Shown here: positions 31,997 through 40,448 of the stretch, in pieces
How the letters are laid out: each line of letters opens with the position of its first letter
Position numbering within the stretch: the first letter of the stretch is position 1
Assembly (NCBI RefSeq): GCF_018130215.1
Contig: NZ_JAFCKQ010000022.1
Span: 1 to 64,000, forward strand
Origin: Bradyrhizobium jicamae
GTDB taxonomy: Bacteria; Pseudomonadota; Alphaproteobacteria; Rhizobiales; Xanthobacteraceae
Direction: 5' to 3'
Length of the DNA stretch: 64,000 nucleotides
Notes under the pieces: model-generated
Seen by the model: only the letters and a program-made list of their open reading frames with translations
What the model was told of the DNA's origin: nothing
Databases searched by the model: none
Position numbers and translations under genes: made by a program

Positions 31997-32176
31997 CTAG
32001 GCGGCGGCCTCGGCGGCGCCGCGACGCTCGGCTGCGCGAGCCTCGATCATGTCGGCGTAGCGGCCATACTCCTCGGCCATTTCAAGCAGCTTTGCGCGGA
32101 CGGCGTCGTCGGTGACCTGACGGGCCAGCCGTTTCGCCTGATCGGATTGGAAGCGGTAATGAGCGGTGTCGGACAT
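31997..32176 (-). CDS. Small cytoplasmic helical protein
   Basis: 59 residues: MSDTAHYRFQSDQAKRLARQ then VTDDAVRAKLLEMAEEYGRY, with an Ala-rich end. A helical hairpin is likely. GAGG lies eight bases before the ATG at 32176. This small protein type is common in Bradyrhizobium and its role is unknown. The 200 bases beyond its stop toward 31800 hold no gene. Confidence 0.65.
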   Translation of the reverse strand: MSDTAHYRFQSDQAKRLARQVTDDAVRAKLLEMAEEYGRYADMIEARAAERRGAAEAAA

Positions 32177-32251
32177 GGGGGACCTCACCGATAAGTACGG
32201 TCCGGTCCCTAAAGGTTCATTGACGGAGCCGTGAGTTGTGCGTGCAGCCGC

Positions 32252-32650
32252 CTACTTCGATGCGCGAAGCGTCGTCTGGATCTCCTGCACCCGATTGTAG
32301 ATGTCCGTGATCTGCTTGTTTGCGGCAGCGGACTCGGCCGTCTGGATCTCGACCCTGTTGACCCGGGCCATGATCCCGGCGAGTTGCGCGGCGGTGTTCT
32401 TGGTCGTCTCGCCGGATTCCAACTCGATCTGGATCGCATTGACCCTGGCCTCGACCGCGGCGAGTTCCGCAGAGACCTTCTTCAGGGCGTCCGCCTGCTG
32501 CTTGCTCCATTCACCGGCTTCACTGCGAAACTCGCGCTGCGACGACAGCGAGTGTTCGACCAGCGCGCGCCGCTGAATTTCCGACAGGCCGATGGCGGCC
32601 ACATTGAGGATCACCAGCGCGATCAGGATCGTTCGATTGTCGAGCCGCAT
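32252..32650 (-). CDS. Membrane-anchored coiled-coil protein
   Basis: 132 residues. A short N-terminal cap precedes one membrane helix (ILIALVILNVAAIGL, about 7-21). A long heptad-rich helix follows: SEIQRRALVEHS, AELAAVEARVNAIQIELESG and QLAGIMARVNRVEIQTAESA. It is probably an inner-membrane protein with a periplasmic or cytoplasmic coiled coil. The ATG at 32650 is preferred because the membrane helix follows directly. Confidence 0.65.
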   Translation of the reverse strand: MRLDNRTILIALVILNVAAIGLSEIQRRALVEHSLSSQREFRSEAGEWSKQQADALKKVSAELAAVEARVNAIQIELESGETTKNTAAQLAGIMARVNRVEIQTAESAAANKQITDIYNRVQEIQTTLRASK

Positions 32651-32833
32651 GTCGTTATCCCTGCGATTTTGGCAGCATGCCGAACGCATCCATCAGCGAA
32701 ATTCGCGGGATATGCAACTCGGGGGATCGATGAGCAGGTCTTGAAGGCCATTGCGTGCGTTACGGGCGCGCGTCATGGTCCGGCCGACGGCGCGCCTTCG
32801 GCTGTCAAACGACCGGGCGCCGGTCCCGACCGC

Positions 32834-33022
32834 TCACTGCAGGCTTTGCCCGCCAATCCCCTGTACGGCCGGATTGGTACTAAGGCCCAGGTCCTCGCGG
32901 ACCTCGACCTCGAACCAGCCCATTTCCTTGAGTTCGCGCGCCTTCTTCGCGGCAGCGTCCTCGCTGTCGCGCTTCAGGACGATCCGACTGGTGCCGTCAC
33001 GGGCAAGGATCAAGTAGGTCAT
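32834..33022 (-). CDS. Small hypothetical protein
   Basis: 62 residues: MTYLILARDGTSRIVLKRDS then EDAAAKKARELKEMGWFEVE, ending VQGIGGQSLQ. A beta-beta-alpha-beta pattern suggests a compact soluble domain. The start at 33022 (four codons into the longest frame) gives the better-looking N-terminus. It lies 122 bases from tRNA-Thr on the same strand. Confidence 0.6.
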   Translation of the reverse strand: MTYLILARDGTSRIVLKRDSEDAAAKKARELKEMGWFEVEVREDLGLSTNPAVQGIGGQSLQ

Positions 33023-33143
33023 GATTGAATCCACCCCTCACGAGCGTACACGCTTTTGGCCGGCAAGGACAGAAATGTTGCTGACGATGCGTGATCCTAC
33101 GGGAATCTTCCCGCGAATCATGCCAGCGACACGGGGCGAGGAC

Positions 33144-33218
33144 TGGTGCCGGCTGAGGGGATTGAACCCCCGACCTTCAGTTTACAAAACTGCTGCTCTA
33201 CCGCTGAGCTAAGCCGGC
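33144..33218 (-). tRNA. tRNA-Thr (anticodon TGT)
   Basis: On the minus strand the sequence runs from GCCGGCTTAGCTC to GCCGGCACCA. It has a seven-pair acceptor stem, a D arm, an anticodon loop TTTGTAA giving TGT, a T arm GGGGGTTCAATCCCC-type and an encoded CCA. Confidence 0.95.
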
Positions 33219-33430
33219 GAAGGGTGATGGATTTGCCGGCTCGCATAGCAGACTTGCCGGGCGAGGGCCAGAACCTGGCGGTGTGCTCGCCGGCCCCGGG
33301 GAGGGAAAAGTCGGCCGGCGGGCCGCCTTTTCATCGTTTTCGGCGCCGTCACCGGCGTCCCGATTTGATCTTGTGGCGCGTTCAAAGCGGTGTGAAGTTC
33401 CATCTCCTGTTGGTTTGGACGAGAATTGCA

Positions 33431-34147
33431 ATGTACACGCGCGACATCGACTACCGCTGTGGCGAAGCCAGTCTGCGCGGGTATCTCGCATTCGCCGAAG
33501 CGGGTGGGAAGCGCCCCGGCGCGCTGGTGTTTCACGAAGGCCTCGGGCTCGGCGATTTCGCAATGGAGCGGGCGCGCCGGCTTGCCGACTGTGGCTATGT
33601 CGCGCTCGCCGCCGACATGTTCGGTGACCGGCGGCAGGCTGAAAGTCTGGAGGACGCCCTGAACCTGGTCGGGGCGCTACGCAAGGAGCCGGCGACGCTG
33701 CGCGCCCGCGGCCGTGCCGCGCTTGCAACGCTGGTGGCGCTGCCCGAGGTCGATGCCACGAGATGCGTCGCAATCGGATTCTGCTTCGGCGGCTCCGTTG
33801 TGCTCGAGCTTGCACGCGATGGCGCCGAGCTGAAGGCCGTGGTCAGCTTCCACGGCGTTCTCTCGACCAGATTGCCTGCGGCCGAGGGCGCAGTGAAGGC
33901 GAGCGTGCTGGTCCTGACCGGCGCCGATGATCCGCTGGCGCCGCCGGATCAAGTCACCGCCTTCGAAGAGGAGATGCGTGCGGCCGGGGTTGCCGACTGG
34001 CAGGTGACGAGCTACGGCAACACGCTGCACGGCTTCACCAATCCGACGGCAGACGGCTCGATCATGCGCTCGGCGCTGTACGATGCGCGGGCCGACCGCC
34101 GTTCCTGGGCCGCGATGCATGGCCTGCTTGACGAGGTGCTGGCCTGA
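33431..34147 (+). CDS. Dienelactone hydrolase family protein
   Basis: 238 residues. The Cys-type nucleophile elbow GFCFGGSVV, the acid in GADDPLAPPD and the histidine in NTLHGFTNP give the Cys-Asp-His triad of dienelactone hydrolases; VFHEGLGLGD holds the supporting Glu. These enzymes hydrolyse cyclic esters such as dienelactones from aromatic breakdown, but many relatives have other substrates. No aromatic-degradation gene lies nearby. It is followed by a NicO-like transporter gene 72 bases downstream. Confidence 0.88.
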   Translation: MYTRDIDYRCGEASLRGYLAFAEAGGKRPGALVFHEGLGLGDFAMERARRLADCGYVALAADMFGDRRQAESLEDALNLVGALRKEPATLRARGRAALATLVALPEVDATRCVAIGFCFGGSVVLELARDGAELKAVVSFHGVLSTRLPAAEGAVKASVLVLTGADDPLAPPDQVTAFEEEMRAAGVADWQVTSYGNTLHGFTNPTADGSIMRSALYDARADRRSWAAMHGLLDEVLA

Positions 34148-34219
34148 CAAGGTCGGCGAACTGGTGTTGGATCCGCGAGTGTTATCGAGCGACGAGTGGG
34201 CGCGCGGCCCGGGGGAGTG

Positions 34220-34933
34220 ATGTTCGCAATCTTGAGTCTGGGTTTTCTGCTCGGCATGCAGCATGCGCTGGAGCCGGATCACATCGCGGCGGTCTCGAGC
34301 ATCGCGGCCCGCCGCACCAGCCTCAGTGACATCGTCAAGCATGGCCTGACCTGGGGGCTCGGGCACACGCTGACCCTGTTCGTGTTCGCAGGCGCGGCCA
34401 TCCTGCTCGGGCGCGCGATCCCGGAGACGGTGGCGCAGCCGATCGAGACCGCGGTCGGGTTCATGCTGGTCGGCCTCGGAGCGCACGTGCTGTGGCGGCT
34501 GTGGCGCGACCGCATTCACTTCCACCGTCATGCCCATGCCGACGGCACCACGCATTTCCACGCTCATAGCCATGCCGGAGAAACGGCGGCGCTTGCGTCC
34601 GCCTTGCCGCACGCGCGCGCGCCGCACGCCCATGCGCATGGTTTCCGCTGGCGCACGCTGCTGGTCGGGCTGATGCACGGCATGGCGGGCTCGGCGGCGC
34701 TGTTGGTGCTGACGGTGTCGCAGGCCCCGAATCCCGTGATCGGGCTCGGCTATGTCGCGTTGTTCGGCGTCGGCTCGATGATCGGCATGGGCATGCTGTC
34801 CAGCGTGATCGCGCTGCCGCTGGCCGCCTCGGCGCGCTGGCTGACCTGGGCCAACAGCGGCCTTCAGGTCGCGGTCGGTCTCGTCGCCATCGCGATCGGG
34901 GTCCATTCGATCGTCGGGAATGCCTTCGCCTGA
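34220..34933 (+). CDS. NicO/HoxN-like nickel-cobalt transporter family protein
   Basis: 237 residues with about six helices. GMQHALEPDHIAAVSSIAAR contains the HX4DH signature of nickel/cobalt permeases, and a second WGLGHTLTLF region supports it. A cytoplasmic loop is histidine-rich (HFHRHAHADGTTHFHAHSHA), as in metal efflux proteins such as RcnA. Direction of transport (uptake or export) cannot be decided. GGGGGAG stands just before the ATG. It may instead be a UreH-type accessory protein, although no urease gene is in the window. Confidence 0.8.
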   Translation: MFAILSLGFLLGMQHALEPDHIAAVSSIAARRTSLSDIVKHGLTWGLGHTLTLFVFAGAAILLGRAIPETVAQPIETAVGFMLVGLGAHVLWRLWRDRIHFHRHAHADGTTHFHAHSHAGETAALASALPHARAPHAHAHGFRWRTLLVGLMHGMAGSAALLVLTVSQAPNPVIGLGYVALFGVGSMIGMGMLSSVIALPLAASARWLTWANSGLQVAVGLVAIAIGVHSIVGNAFA

Positions 34934-35104
34934 CGCTCGGACGCATCCCAACACACGCGTTAACCATTCCTGATCCTGTTTGGTCAACATTGAGCGGGCG
35001 CTGACGCTCGGGTGTTAGGCTTACCGGCAGTTTGGCCGGCGACCTTAACCCTTGCGCTCGCGCGTTGCTTTAGGTTGCACTCGAACAACGGGACGTTGCG
35101 TGAC

Positions 35105-35599
35105 ATGCGCGTTGGCATTGCACTGGCGATTTTGGCTGCCTTGACCTCGACGGCAATGACTTCGACAGCAAGGGCCGGCGGCGGCTTCGACATCGTTGTA
35201 CCCTATCGCCCCGGCATCCCCATCATCATCAATGGCGTCGATGCGTCCTACGCCGTGGTCGAGGGCGAGACCGGCCTCGGCCGCAACGAGGCGATGCAGC
35301 CGACCGTCTATGGCGGCCGCCCGATCGATCCCGAGCCGAATGTCGGCCACTATTATCCGAGCATGGGCCACACTCCCGGCTATGGCCGTGTCGAGATCGA
35401 GCCGCCGGCGAACCGCTCCCTGCCGAAGCCGGCCGAGAGCTATCACCAGTCATGGTCGGCGCACTCGGCGCCGCTGCCGGCGCAATCGAACGTTCCGGTC
35501 GAACCGCCGCCTGTGATCTACGCGCCGCAGTTCAATGGCCAGCAGCAGCCGGGACTTCTCCCGCCGCCGCGGCCGCCACGCCCGAAAGTGTACCCATAA
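35105..35599 (+). CDS. Exported Pro-rich protein, hypothetical
   Basis: 164 residues. Signal peptide about 1-25 (ending STARA). The mature chain starts GGGFDIVVPYRPGIPIIING and contains GHYYPSMGHTPGYGRVEIEP; the last 60 residues are Pro-rich (EPPPVIYAPQFNGQQQPG..., RPPRPKVYP). It may be a cell-envelope or surface protein. The next small secreted gene follows 76 bases downstream, and the two could be co-transcribed. Confidence 0.65.
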   Translation: MRVGIALAILAALTSTAMTSTARAGGGFDIVVPYRPGIPIIINGVDASYAVVEGETGLGRNEAMQPTVYGGRPIDPEPNVGHYYPSMGHTPGYGRVEIEPPANRSLPKPAESYHQSWSAHSAPLPAQSNVPVEPPPVIYAPQFNGQQQPGLLPPPRPPRPKVYP

Positions 35600-35675
35600 T
35601 CTTCGAGAAGCCCAAGAAAACCCAAGAAGACCCAAAGCAAACGAAGCCAACGAAAAATACCTACAGGAGAGAGCA

Positions 35676-36101
35676 ATGCGTCACATGATCACTGGAATGA
35701 TTGCGGCGGCGGCCGTCATGGCCACTGCGCCCGCAATGGCCTGCGGCTTCAGTCCGTGCGCCGCGCCGGTCTATTCTGCACCGGTCGTGGGTTATGGTTA
35801 CGGCCATGGCTATGGCTATGGCTATGGCGGCTGCAACCCCTGCGGCGGCCTCGGCGCGGTCGAACGCCTGCCCGACCCGGATGCGGTCTATCCCGGCACC
35901 ACGCAGCAGTATTATTACGTCAACCAGGGCCCGACCTACACCGGCCCCGGCAACTGGGCGCCGCATCCGTATTACCGCGAGGGCTATGGCCGTCCGTATT
36001 ACGGCCATCACCATTACGGCTACCACGCCTATCACCACTATCGTCCGCACTACGGCTACGGCTATCACTACGGCCATCCGGTGCTGCGCCGCTACTACTG
36101 A
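35676..36101 (+). CDS. Secreted Gly/Tyr/His-rich protein
   Basis: 141 residues. Signal peptide to about residue 22 (AMA-CG). The mature part starts with Cys-Gly/Pro motifs, then YGYGHGYGYGYGG, a central domain ERLPDPDAVYPGTTQQYYYV and a His/Tyr tail (YGHHHYGYHAYHHYRPHYGY). The tail could chelate metal or be a structural low-complexity segment. AGGAGAGAG precedes the ATG. A terminator hairpin follows at 36125. Confidence 0.7.
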   Translation: MRHMITGMIAAAAVMATAPAMACGFSPCAAPVYSAPVVGYGYGHGYGYGYGGCNPCGGLGAVERLPDPDAVYPGTTQQYYYVNQGPTYTGPGNWAPHPYYREGYGRPYYGHHHYGYHAYHHYRPHYGYGYHYGHPVLRRYY

Positions 36102-36124
36102 TCTTACGATCGGCAGAGATCAGA

Positions 36125-36157
36125 AGCGCCCGTTCGCTGTTCGCGAGCGGGCGCTTT
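36125..36157 (+). terminator. Intrinsic terminator of the Gly/Tyr-rich protein gene
   Basis: AGCGCCCGTTCGC / GCGAGCGGGCGCT stem with one mismatch and a short loop, ending in TTTGCT. Confidence 0.65.
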
Positions 36158-36168
36158 GCTGTCTGGCC

Positions 36169-36253
36169 CGTCATCGCGAGGAGCGCGAGCGACGAAGCAA
36201 TCCATACTTCCGCTTGCTGCCGTATAGATTGCTTCGATTCGCTCGCAATGACG
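36169..36253. repeat. Palindromic intergenic repeat element
   Basis: The left arm starting CGTCATCGCGAGGAGCGCGA (ending GAAGCAATCCATA) is inverted, imperfectly, in the right arm TAGATTGCTTCGATTCGCTC, ending GCAATGACG. Elements with this GAAGCAATCC/GGATTGCTTC signature occur widely between Bradyrhizobium genes. It lies between the convergent porin-like secreted gene and rlmB. Confidence 0.75.
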
Positions 36254-36266
36254 GCTCGGCCGGCTG

Positions 36267-37094
36267 CTACCCCATCAACCCCAGCCGGCTCGCGCCGATA
36301 TAAAGCGCGAGCACGGCTGCGTTCGAGACGTTGAGGCTCTTGATCTCGCCGGGCATGTCGAGGCGGGCGACGACGCGGCAGGTTTCGCGCGTCAGTTGCC
36401 GCAGGCCCTTGCCCTCGGCGCCGAGCACGAGCGCGAGCGGCTGCTGCAATTCGACCTTGCCGAGATCCTCGGCGCCCTGGCTGTCGAGTCCCACGGTCAT
36501 GAAGCCGCGGTCGTTCAGTTCGGTCAGCGCGCGGGCAAGATTCTGCACGGTGACCAGCGGCACCAGTTCGAGCGCGCCGGACGCCGACTTCGCCAGCACG
36601 CCGGTCGCCTCCGGGCTGTGGCGCGCGGTGGTGACGATCGCCTTCACCGCGAACGCCGCGGCCGAGCGCAGGATGGCGCCGACATTGTGCGGGTCGGTGA
36701 TCTGGTCGAGCACAAGGACAATGCCCTCGAGTTCCAGCGTGTCGATGCCCGGCGAGGGCAGGGGATCGGCCTCCGCCAGGAGCCCCTGGTGCACCGCGTC
36801 GGGGCCGAGCCGCTGGTCGATCGTGCTTGGGCGGACGATCTCCGGCGTGACCGGGGTCTCGATATTCTCCTCGGCCAGCCGCCTTGCGGCGTTCTCGGTG
36901 AGGTAAAGCCTGCGGATATGGCGCTCGGGATTGGCAAGGGCTGCCGACACCGTGTGCCAGCCATAGAGAATGACCGGGCCGTCGGAACCGGACTCGCGCT
37001 CCCGCCAGGTCGAGCTGCGGGCGAATTTCCGCCCTTTTTCGAAGGGTTTACCGCCCTTGTTTCGGAAATTGGGTTTGCCGTCGCGATCGCTCAT
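36267..37094 (-). CDS. rlmB: 23S rRNA (guanosine-2'-O-)-methyltransferase RlmB, TrmH family
   Basis: 275 residues. A basic N-terminal extension (about 1-38) is followed by the substrate-binding region (VILYGWHTVSAALANPERHI). The SPOUT catalytic domain has all three motifs: DQITDPHNVGAILRSAAAF, LVLGAEGKGLRQLT and IKSLNVSNAAVLALY. It methylates the ribose of a conserved guanosine in 23S rRNA using S-adenosylmethionine. It is in core-type context between two tRNA genes. From 37095 to 37291 nothing else is seen. Confidence 0.92.
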   Translation of the reverse strand: MSDRDGKPNFRNKGGKPFEKGRKFARSSTWRERESGSDGPVILYGWHTVSAALANPERHIRRLYLTENAARRLAEENIETPVTPEIVRPSTIDQRLGPDAVHQGLLAEADPLPSPGIDTLELEGIVLVLDQITDPHNVGAILRSAAAFAVKAIVTTARHSPEATGVLAKSASGALELVPLVTVQNLARALTELNDRGFMTVGLDSQGAEDLGKVELQQPLALVLGAEGKGLRQLTRETCRVVARLDMPGEIKSLNVSNAAVLALYIGASRLGLMG

Positions 37095-37291
37095 GTGAGG
37101 CTTGTGTCACGGGTGTCGCAGAATGGCAATTTAACCGGCAAATTGCTCGCCGGGTTGGTTGACTTTGGCAGGTCCCTTCGCCCATAACGGCGCCCGACCG
37201 CGCACCCGAACCGGGCCTTGCGCGGTTATCAGCGTCATTTCGATGACCCGGTCCGCCGCCACTCGCGCGGCCGGTCTTGATGCTGTTGGAC

Positions 37292-37377
37292 GGGGGAGTG
37301 TCCCGAGTGGCAAAGGGAGCTGACTGTAAATCAGCCGCCTCATGGCTTCGCAGGTTCGAGTCCTGCCTCCCCCACCA
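37292..37377 (+). tRNA. tRNA-Tyr (anticodon GTA)
   Basis: 86 bases with GGGGGAG/CTCCCCC acceptor stem, anticodon loop ACTGTAAAT (GTA), the long variable arm of class II tRNAs and encoded CCA. The carbohydrate gene block starts 138 bases later. Confidence 0.95.
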
Positions 37378-37514
37378 TCTTGTTCGTTTGACTTTCCGAG
37401 ATTTTGCGAGCCGTTCAGACTGGGAACGGATTGCGACGCGATCCCGACCAGGAACTGCGCATTCTTCTTTCGTGCCGCGATATACAAAGTCGATCCTTAC
37501 CGCCGGAAGCGCCA

Positions 37515-38582
37515 ATGAAGCCAAGAACCATGCGCGGGCCTGGCCTGTTCATCAGCCAGTTCATCGGGGCACACCCTCCCTTCGACACGCTTGGCGGCCT
37601 CGCCGAATGGGCAAAGGAGCTCGGCTTCAAGGCGCTGCAGATCCCGGTCTCCGACCCGCGGCTGAAGGATCTGGCGGACCTGCCTGAGCAAGACGCGCTC
37701 GCCAGGATCGAATCCGTCATCTCCAAAGCGGGCATGGTCGTCAGCGAGATTGCGGCGCAGCGCTCCGGACAGCTGCTGGCCGTGCATCCCGTCTATGACG
37801 AAACCATGGATGCCCTGGCCGCGCCGGATGTTCGCGGCCGGCCTGCCGCGCGCCAGGCGCAAGCCGAGCGAGACTTGCGGCGCGCAATCGGCCGCGCCGC
37901 GGCAACAGGCGCCGGAAAGGTCGTCGTATTCTCGGGCGGACTCGCCTGGCCCTATGTCTATCCTTATCCGCCGCGGCCAGCAGGCCTTGTCGAGCGCGCA
38001 TTCGACGAGCTTGCCCGTCGCTGGCGTCCGCTGCTCGACGACGCCGATCGCGCCGGCGTCGATCTCTGCTTCGAGCTCCATCCGGGACAGGACCTGCACG
38101 ACGGCGTGACGTTCGAGCGGTTCCTTGCCTGCGTCGATCATCATCCACGGGTGAAGATCAACTACGATCCCAGCCATTTCCTGCTGCAGCAGATGGACTA
38201 TCTCGGCTTCATCGACCGCTATCACGCGCGCATTGGCGCCTTCCACGTCAAGGACGCAGAGTTCACGCCAGGTGCCGCGAGCGGCGTCTATGGCGGCTAC
38301 CAGGACTGGCTCGACCGGCCAGGACGTTTTCGCAGCGTCGGCGACGGCCAGATCGACTTCAGAAGCATCTTCGATCGCTTGACCCGTTGCGGCTATGACG
38401 GCTGGGCCGTGCTCGAATGGGAGTGTTGCCTGAAGAATTCGGGCGATGGCGCGCGCGAAGGGGCCCAATTCATCGAAAGGCACATCATCCGTGTGTCGGA
38501 TCGATCGTTCGACGCGGCGCTCGGCGCATCCATGCCTGCGGAGACGATCGATCACGTGCTGGGCATCGCGAGGCGTTCATGA
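37515..38582 (+). CDS. Sugar phosphate isomerase/epimerase family TIM barrel
   Basis: 355 residues of the xylose-isomerase-like (AP endonuclease 2) superfamily. Metal ligands appear in CFELHPGQDL (Glu), VKINYDPSHF (Asp/His), FHVKDAEF (His, Asp) and VLEWECC (Glu). Such enzymes isomerise or epimerise sugars or dehydrate inosose. It is the first gene of an operon with a Gfo/Idh/MocA dehydrogenase (ATGA overlap) and an SDR, a combination typical of inositol, aldose or keto-sugar catabolism. GGAAG precedes the ATG. Confidence 0.85.
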   Translation: MKPRTMRGPGLFISQFIGAHPPFDTLGGLAEWAKELGFKALQIPVSDPRLKDLADLPEQDALARIESVISKAGMVVSEIAAQRSGQLLAVHPVYDETMDALAAPDVRGRPAARQAQAERDLRRAIGRAAATGAGKVVVFSGGLAWPYVYPYPPRPAGLVERAFDELARRWRPLLDDADRAGVDLCFELHPGQDLHDGVTFERFLACVDHHPRVKINYDPSHFLLQQMDYLGFIDRYHARIGAFHVKDAEFTPGAASGVYGGYQDWLDRPGRFRSVGDGQIDFRSIFDRLTRCGYDGWAVLEWECCLKNSGDGAREGAQFIERHIIRVSDRSFDAALGASMPAETIDHVLGIARRS

Positions 38583-39754
38583 CCAATCCCGTCCTGAAGG
38601 CGCTCGGGCGACCCTTTCGTCTCGGCATCATCGGCGGGGCTCCGCCGTCCATGATCGGACCCGTCCATCGCGTGGCCGCAACCATGGACCAGCGCTTCGC
38701 GCTGGTCGCGGGCATGTTGTCCTCGCGCGCGGAGCGGTCGAGGACGGAAGGTCTCGCCATCGGCCTGCCCGAGGCGCGCTGCTATGGCAGCGTCGAGGAA
38801 TTCATTGCAAAGGAGCGGGCGCGAGACGATGGCGTTGAAGCGCTTGCCATCATCACGCCGAACGACAGCCACGCACCGTATCTGAAGCTGGCCCTGGCGG
38901 CCGGGCTCGACGTGATGATCGAGAAGCCGCTGTGCAATGAACTGGGCGAGGCGCTGGAGTTGCGGGACCTGGCGATCTCGAGCGGCTGCGCCGTTGCGGT
39001 AACGCACACCTATTCCGGCTATCCGATGGTGCGCGAGATGCGCGCGCGCTGCCTGGCTGGCGAAATCGGCGCGCTCCGACTGGTGCAGATCGAGTATCTC
39101 GCGGGCGGGCTTGCGACTGCCGTCGAGCTCGATGCTGATGCAGACCTGCGCTGGCGGCTGAAGCCCGAGCGCAGCGGGCCGTCCCTCGTGCTGGGCGACA
39201 TCGGTACCCACGCGCACCATCTCGTCTCGTTCGTCACGGGGCAGCCGTTCGAACGCGTGTCGGCCGATGTCGGGACAATGGTCCCCGGCCGCAAGGTGCA
39301 TGACATCGCGCAAGTCCGCTTCCGTCTCGCCGATGGAACCCGCGGACAGCTCGAGGTCAGCAACGCGGCGGCCGGCATGTCCAACCATGTCCGGTTGCGC
39401 GTCTATGGCGAGAAGGGACACATGGAGTGGCAGCACGGCAGGCACAATGAGCTCGCGATCGCCTCTCTCGATGGCGAGGTCCGCACCATTTCCGGTGGTC
39501 AGCCGATGCTGACGACCGATGCGCAGCATTCATCGCGCCTGATGCGCCCCGGTCATCCTGAGGGACTGCAGGAGGCGGTGGCAAATCTTTATTGCGGACT
39601 GGCCGACATGATGCTTCTGCGCCGCAATTGCGCGACCTCGGGAGGCTCCATGCTGGTGCCGACCATCGATGATGGCGTCGCAGGACTTGCCTTCGTGACG
39701 GCATGCCTGGAGAGTTCGAAGCGGGACGGATCCGTGGTTCGTCTGGCCAATTGA
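38579..39754 (+). CDS. Gfo/Idh/MocA family oxidoreductase
   Basis: 391 residues. The Rossmann glycine region is RLGIIGGAPPSMIGPVHRVA, and the family motif EKPLCNELGEA is at about 120. The C-terminal half has the alpha/beta fold with catalytic-type GDIGTHAHHLVSFV, where the second His is likely catalytic. It oxidises or reduces a sugar or polyol with NAD(P). Translation is coupled to the isomerase by an ATGA overlap. The SDR gene follows 18 bases later. Confidence 0.9.
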   Translation: MTNPVLKALGRPFRLGIIGGAPPSMIGPVHRVAATMDQRFALVAGMLSSRAERSRTEGLAIGLPEARCYGSVEEFIAKERARDDGVEALAIITPNDSHAPYLKLALAAGLDVMIEKPLCNELGEALELRDLAISSGCAVAVTHTYSGYPMVREMRARCLAGEIGALRLVQIEYLAGGLATAVELDADADLRWRLKPERSGPSLVLGDIGTHAHHLVSFVTGQPFERVSADVGTMVPGRKVHDIAQVRFRLADGTRGQLEVSNAAAGMSNHVRLRVYGEKGHMEWQHGRHNELAIASLDGEVRTISGGQPMLTTDAQHSSRLMRPGHPEGLQEAVANLYCGLADMMLLRRNCATSGGSMLVPTIDDGVAGLAFVTACLESSKRDGSVVRLAN

Positions 39755-39772
39755 TCCGAACTCGGGGGTACG

Positions 39773-40444
39773 ATGGCGACAATCTTGGTGACGGGTTGCG
39801 ATACGGGGCTGGGCGTCGAGTTCGCGCGGCAGTATGCGGGCGATGGACATCGCGTGATCGCGACCTGTCTCGATCCTGCTACAGCGACCGAGACCGTGGC
39901 AATCCGTGGCAATATCGAGGTGGTAAAGCTCGACGTCACCGATCACACGGCGATCGAAGCCCTGTCGCGGCGGCTCAGGCACGATACGATCGACATCCTC
40001 CTCAACAATGCCGGCATCGGCCGGCCCCATCCGCCCTTCGGCGAAACCGATTACGCGCTCTGGGAGCGCATTCTCCAGACCAACCTGCTTGGCCCGATGA
40101 AGATGGCCGAAAGTTTCGTCGAGCAGGTCGCGCGGAGCGAAGCGAAGATGATGGCGTTCGTCTCGAGCAGGATGGGCTCGATCGCGCTGAACAACTCCGG
40201 CGGTTCCTATGCTTACCGTTCCAGCAAGGCCGGCCTCAACATGATCGTGAAGACGCTGGCCGTCGACCTCGCGCCGCGCCAAATCTGCGTTCTTGCGCTG
40301 CATCCGGGATGGGCGGCAACCGAGCCGGGCGGTCGTGTGCCGGTGGCCGAAAGTGTCGCTGGCATGCGCGGCGTCATCCATCGTGCCGGCCCGCACCACA
40401 CCGGCAGCTTCGTCACCTATCACGACCAGCCGTTGCCATGGTGA
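39773..40444 (+). CDS. Short-chain dehydrogenase/reductase
   Basis: 223 residues. The classical SDR elements are present: TGCDTGLG (TGxxxGxG), NNAGIG, a catalytic Ser in AFVSSRMGSI and YAYRSSKAGL (YxxxK). The N-terminus ATILVTGC puts the nucleotide site at residues 3-15. It is the third gene of the sugar operon. It ends four bases before the convergent 3' end of the minus-strand ABC cluster, so the two operons meet tail to tail. Confidence 0.9.
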   Translation: MATILVTGCDTGLGVEFARQYAGDGHRVIATCLDPATATETVAIRGNIEVVKLDVTDHTAIEALSRRLRHDTIDILLNNAGIGRPHPPFGETDYALWERILQTNLLGPMKMAESFVEQVARSEAKMMAFVSSRMGSIALNNSGGSYAYRSSKAGLNMIVKTLAVDLAPRQICVLALHPGWAATEPGGRVPVAESVAGMRGVIHRAGPHHTGSFVTYHDQPLPW

Positions 40445-40448
40445 GGCG

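Noticed and set aside
37292..37377. tRNA-Tyr as a proven integration site
   Set aside because: No integrase gene or second copy of the tRNA 3' end was seen in the window.
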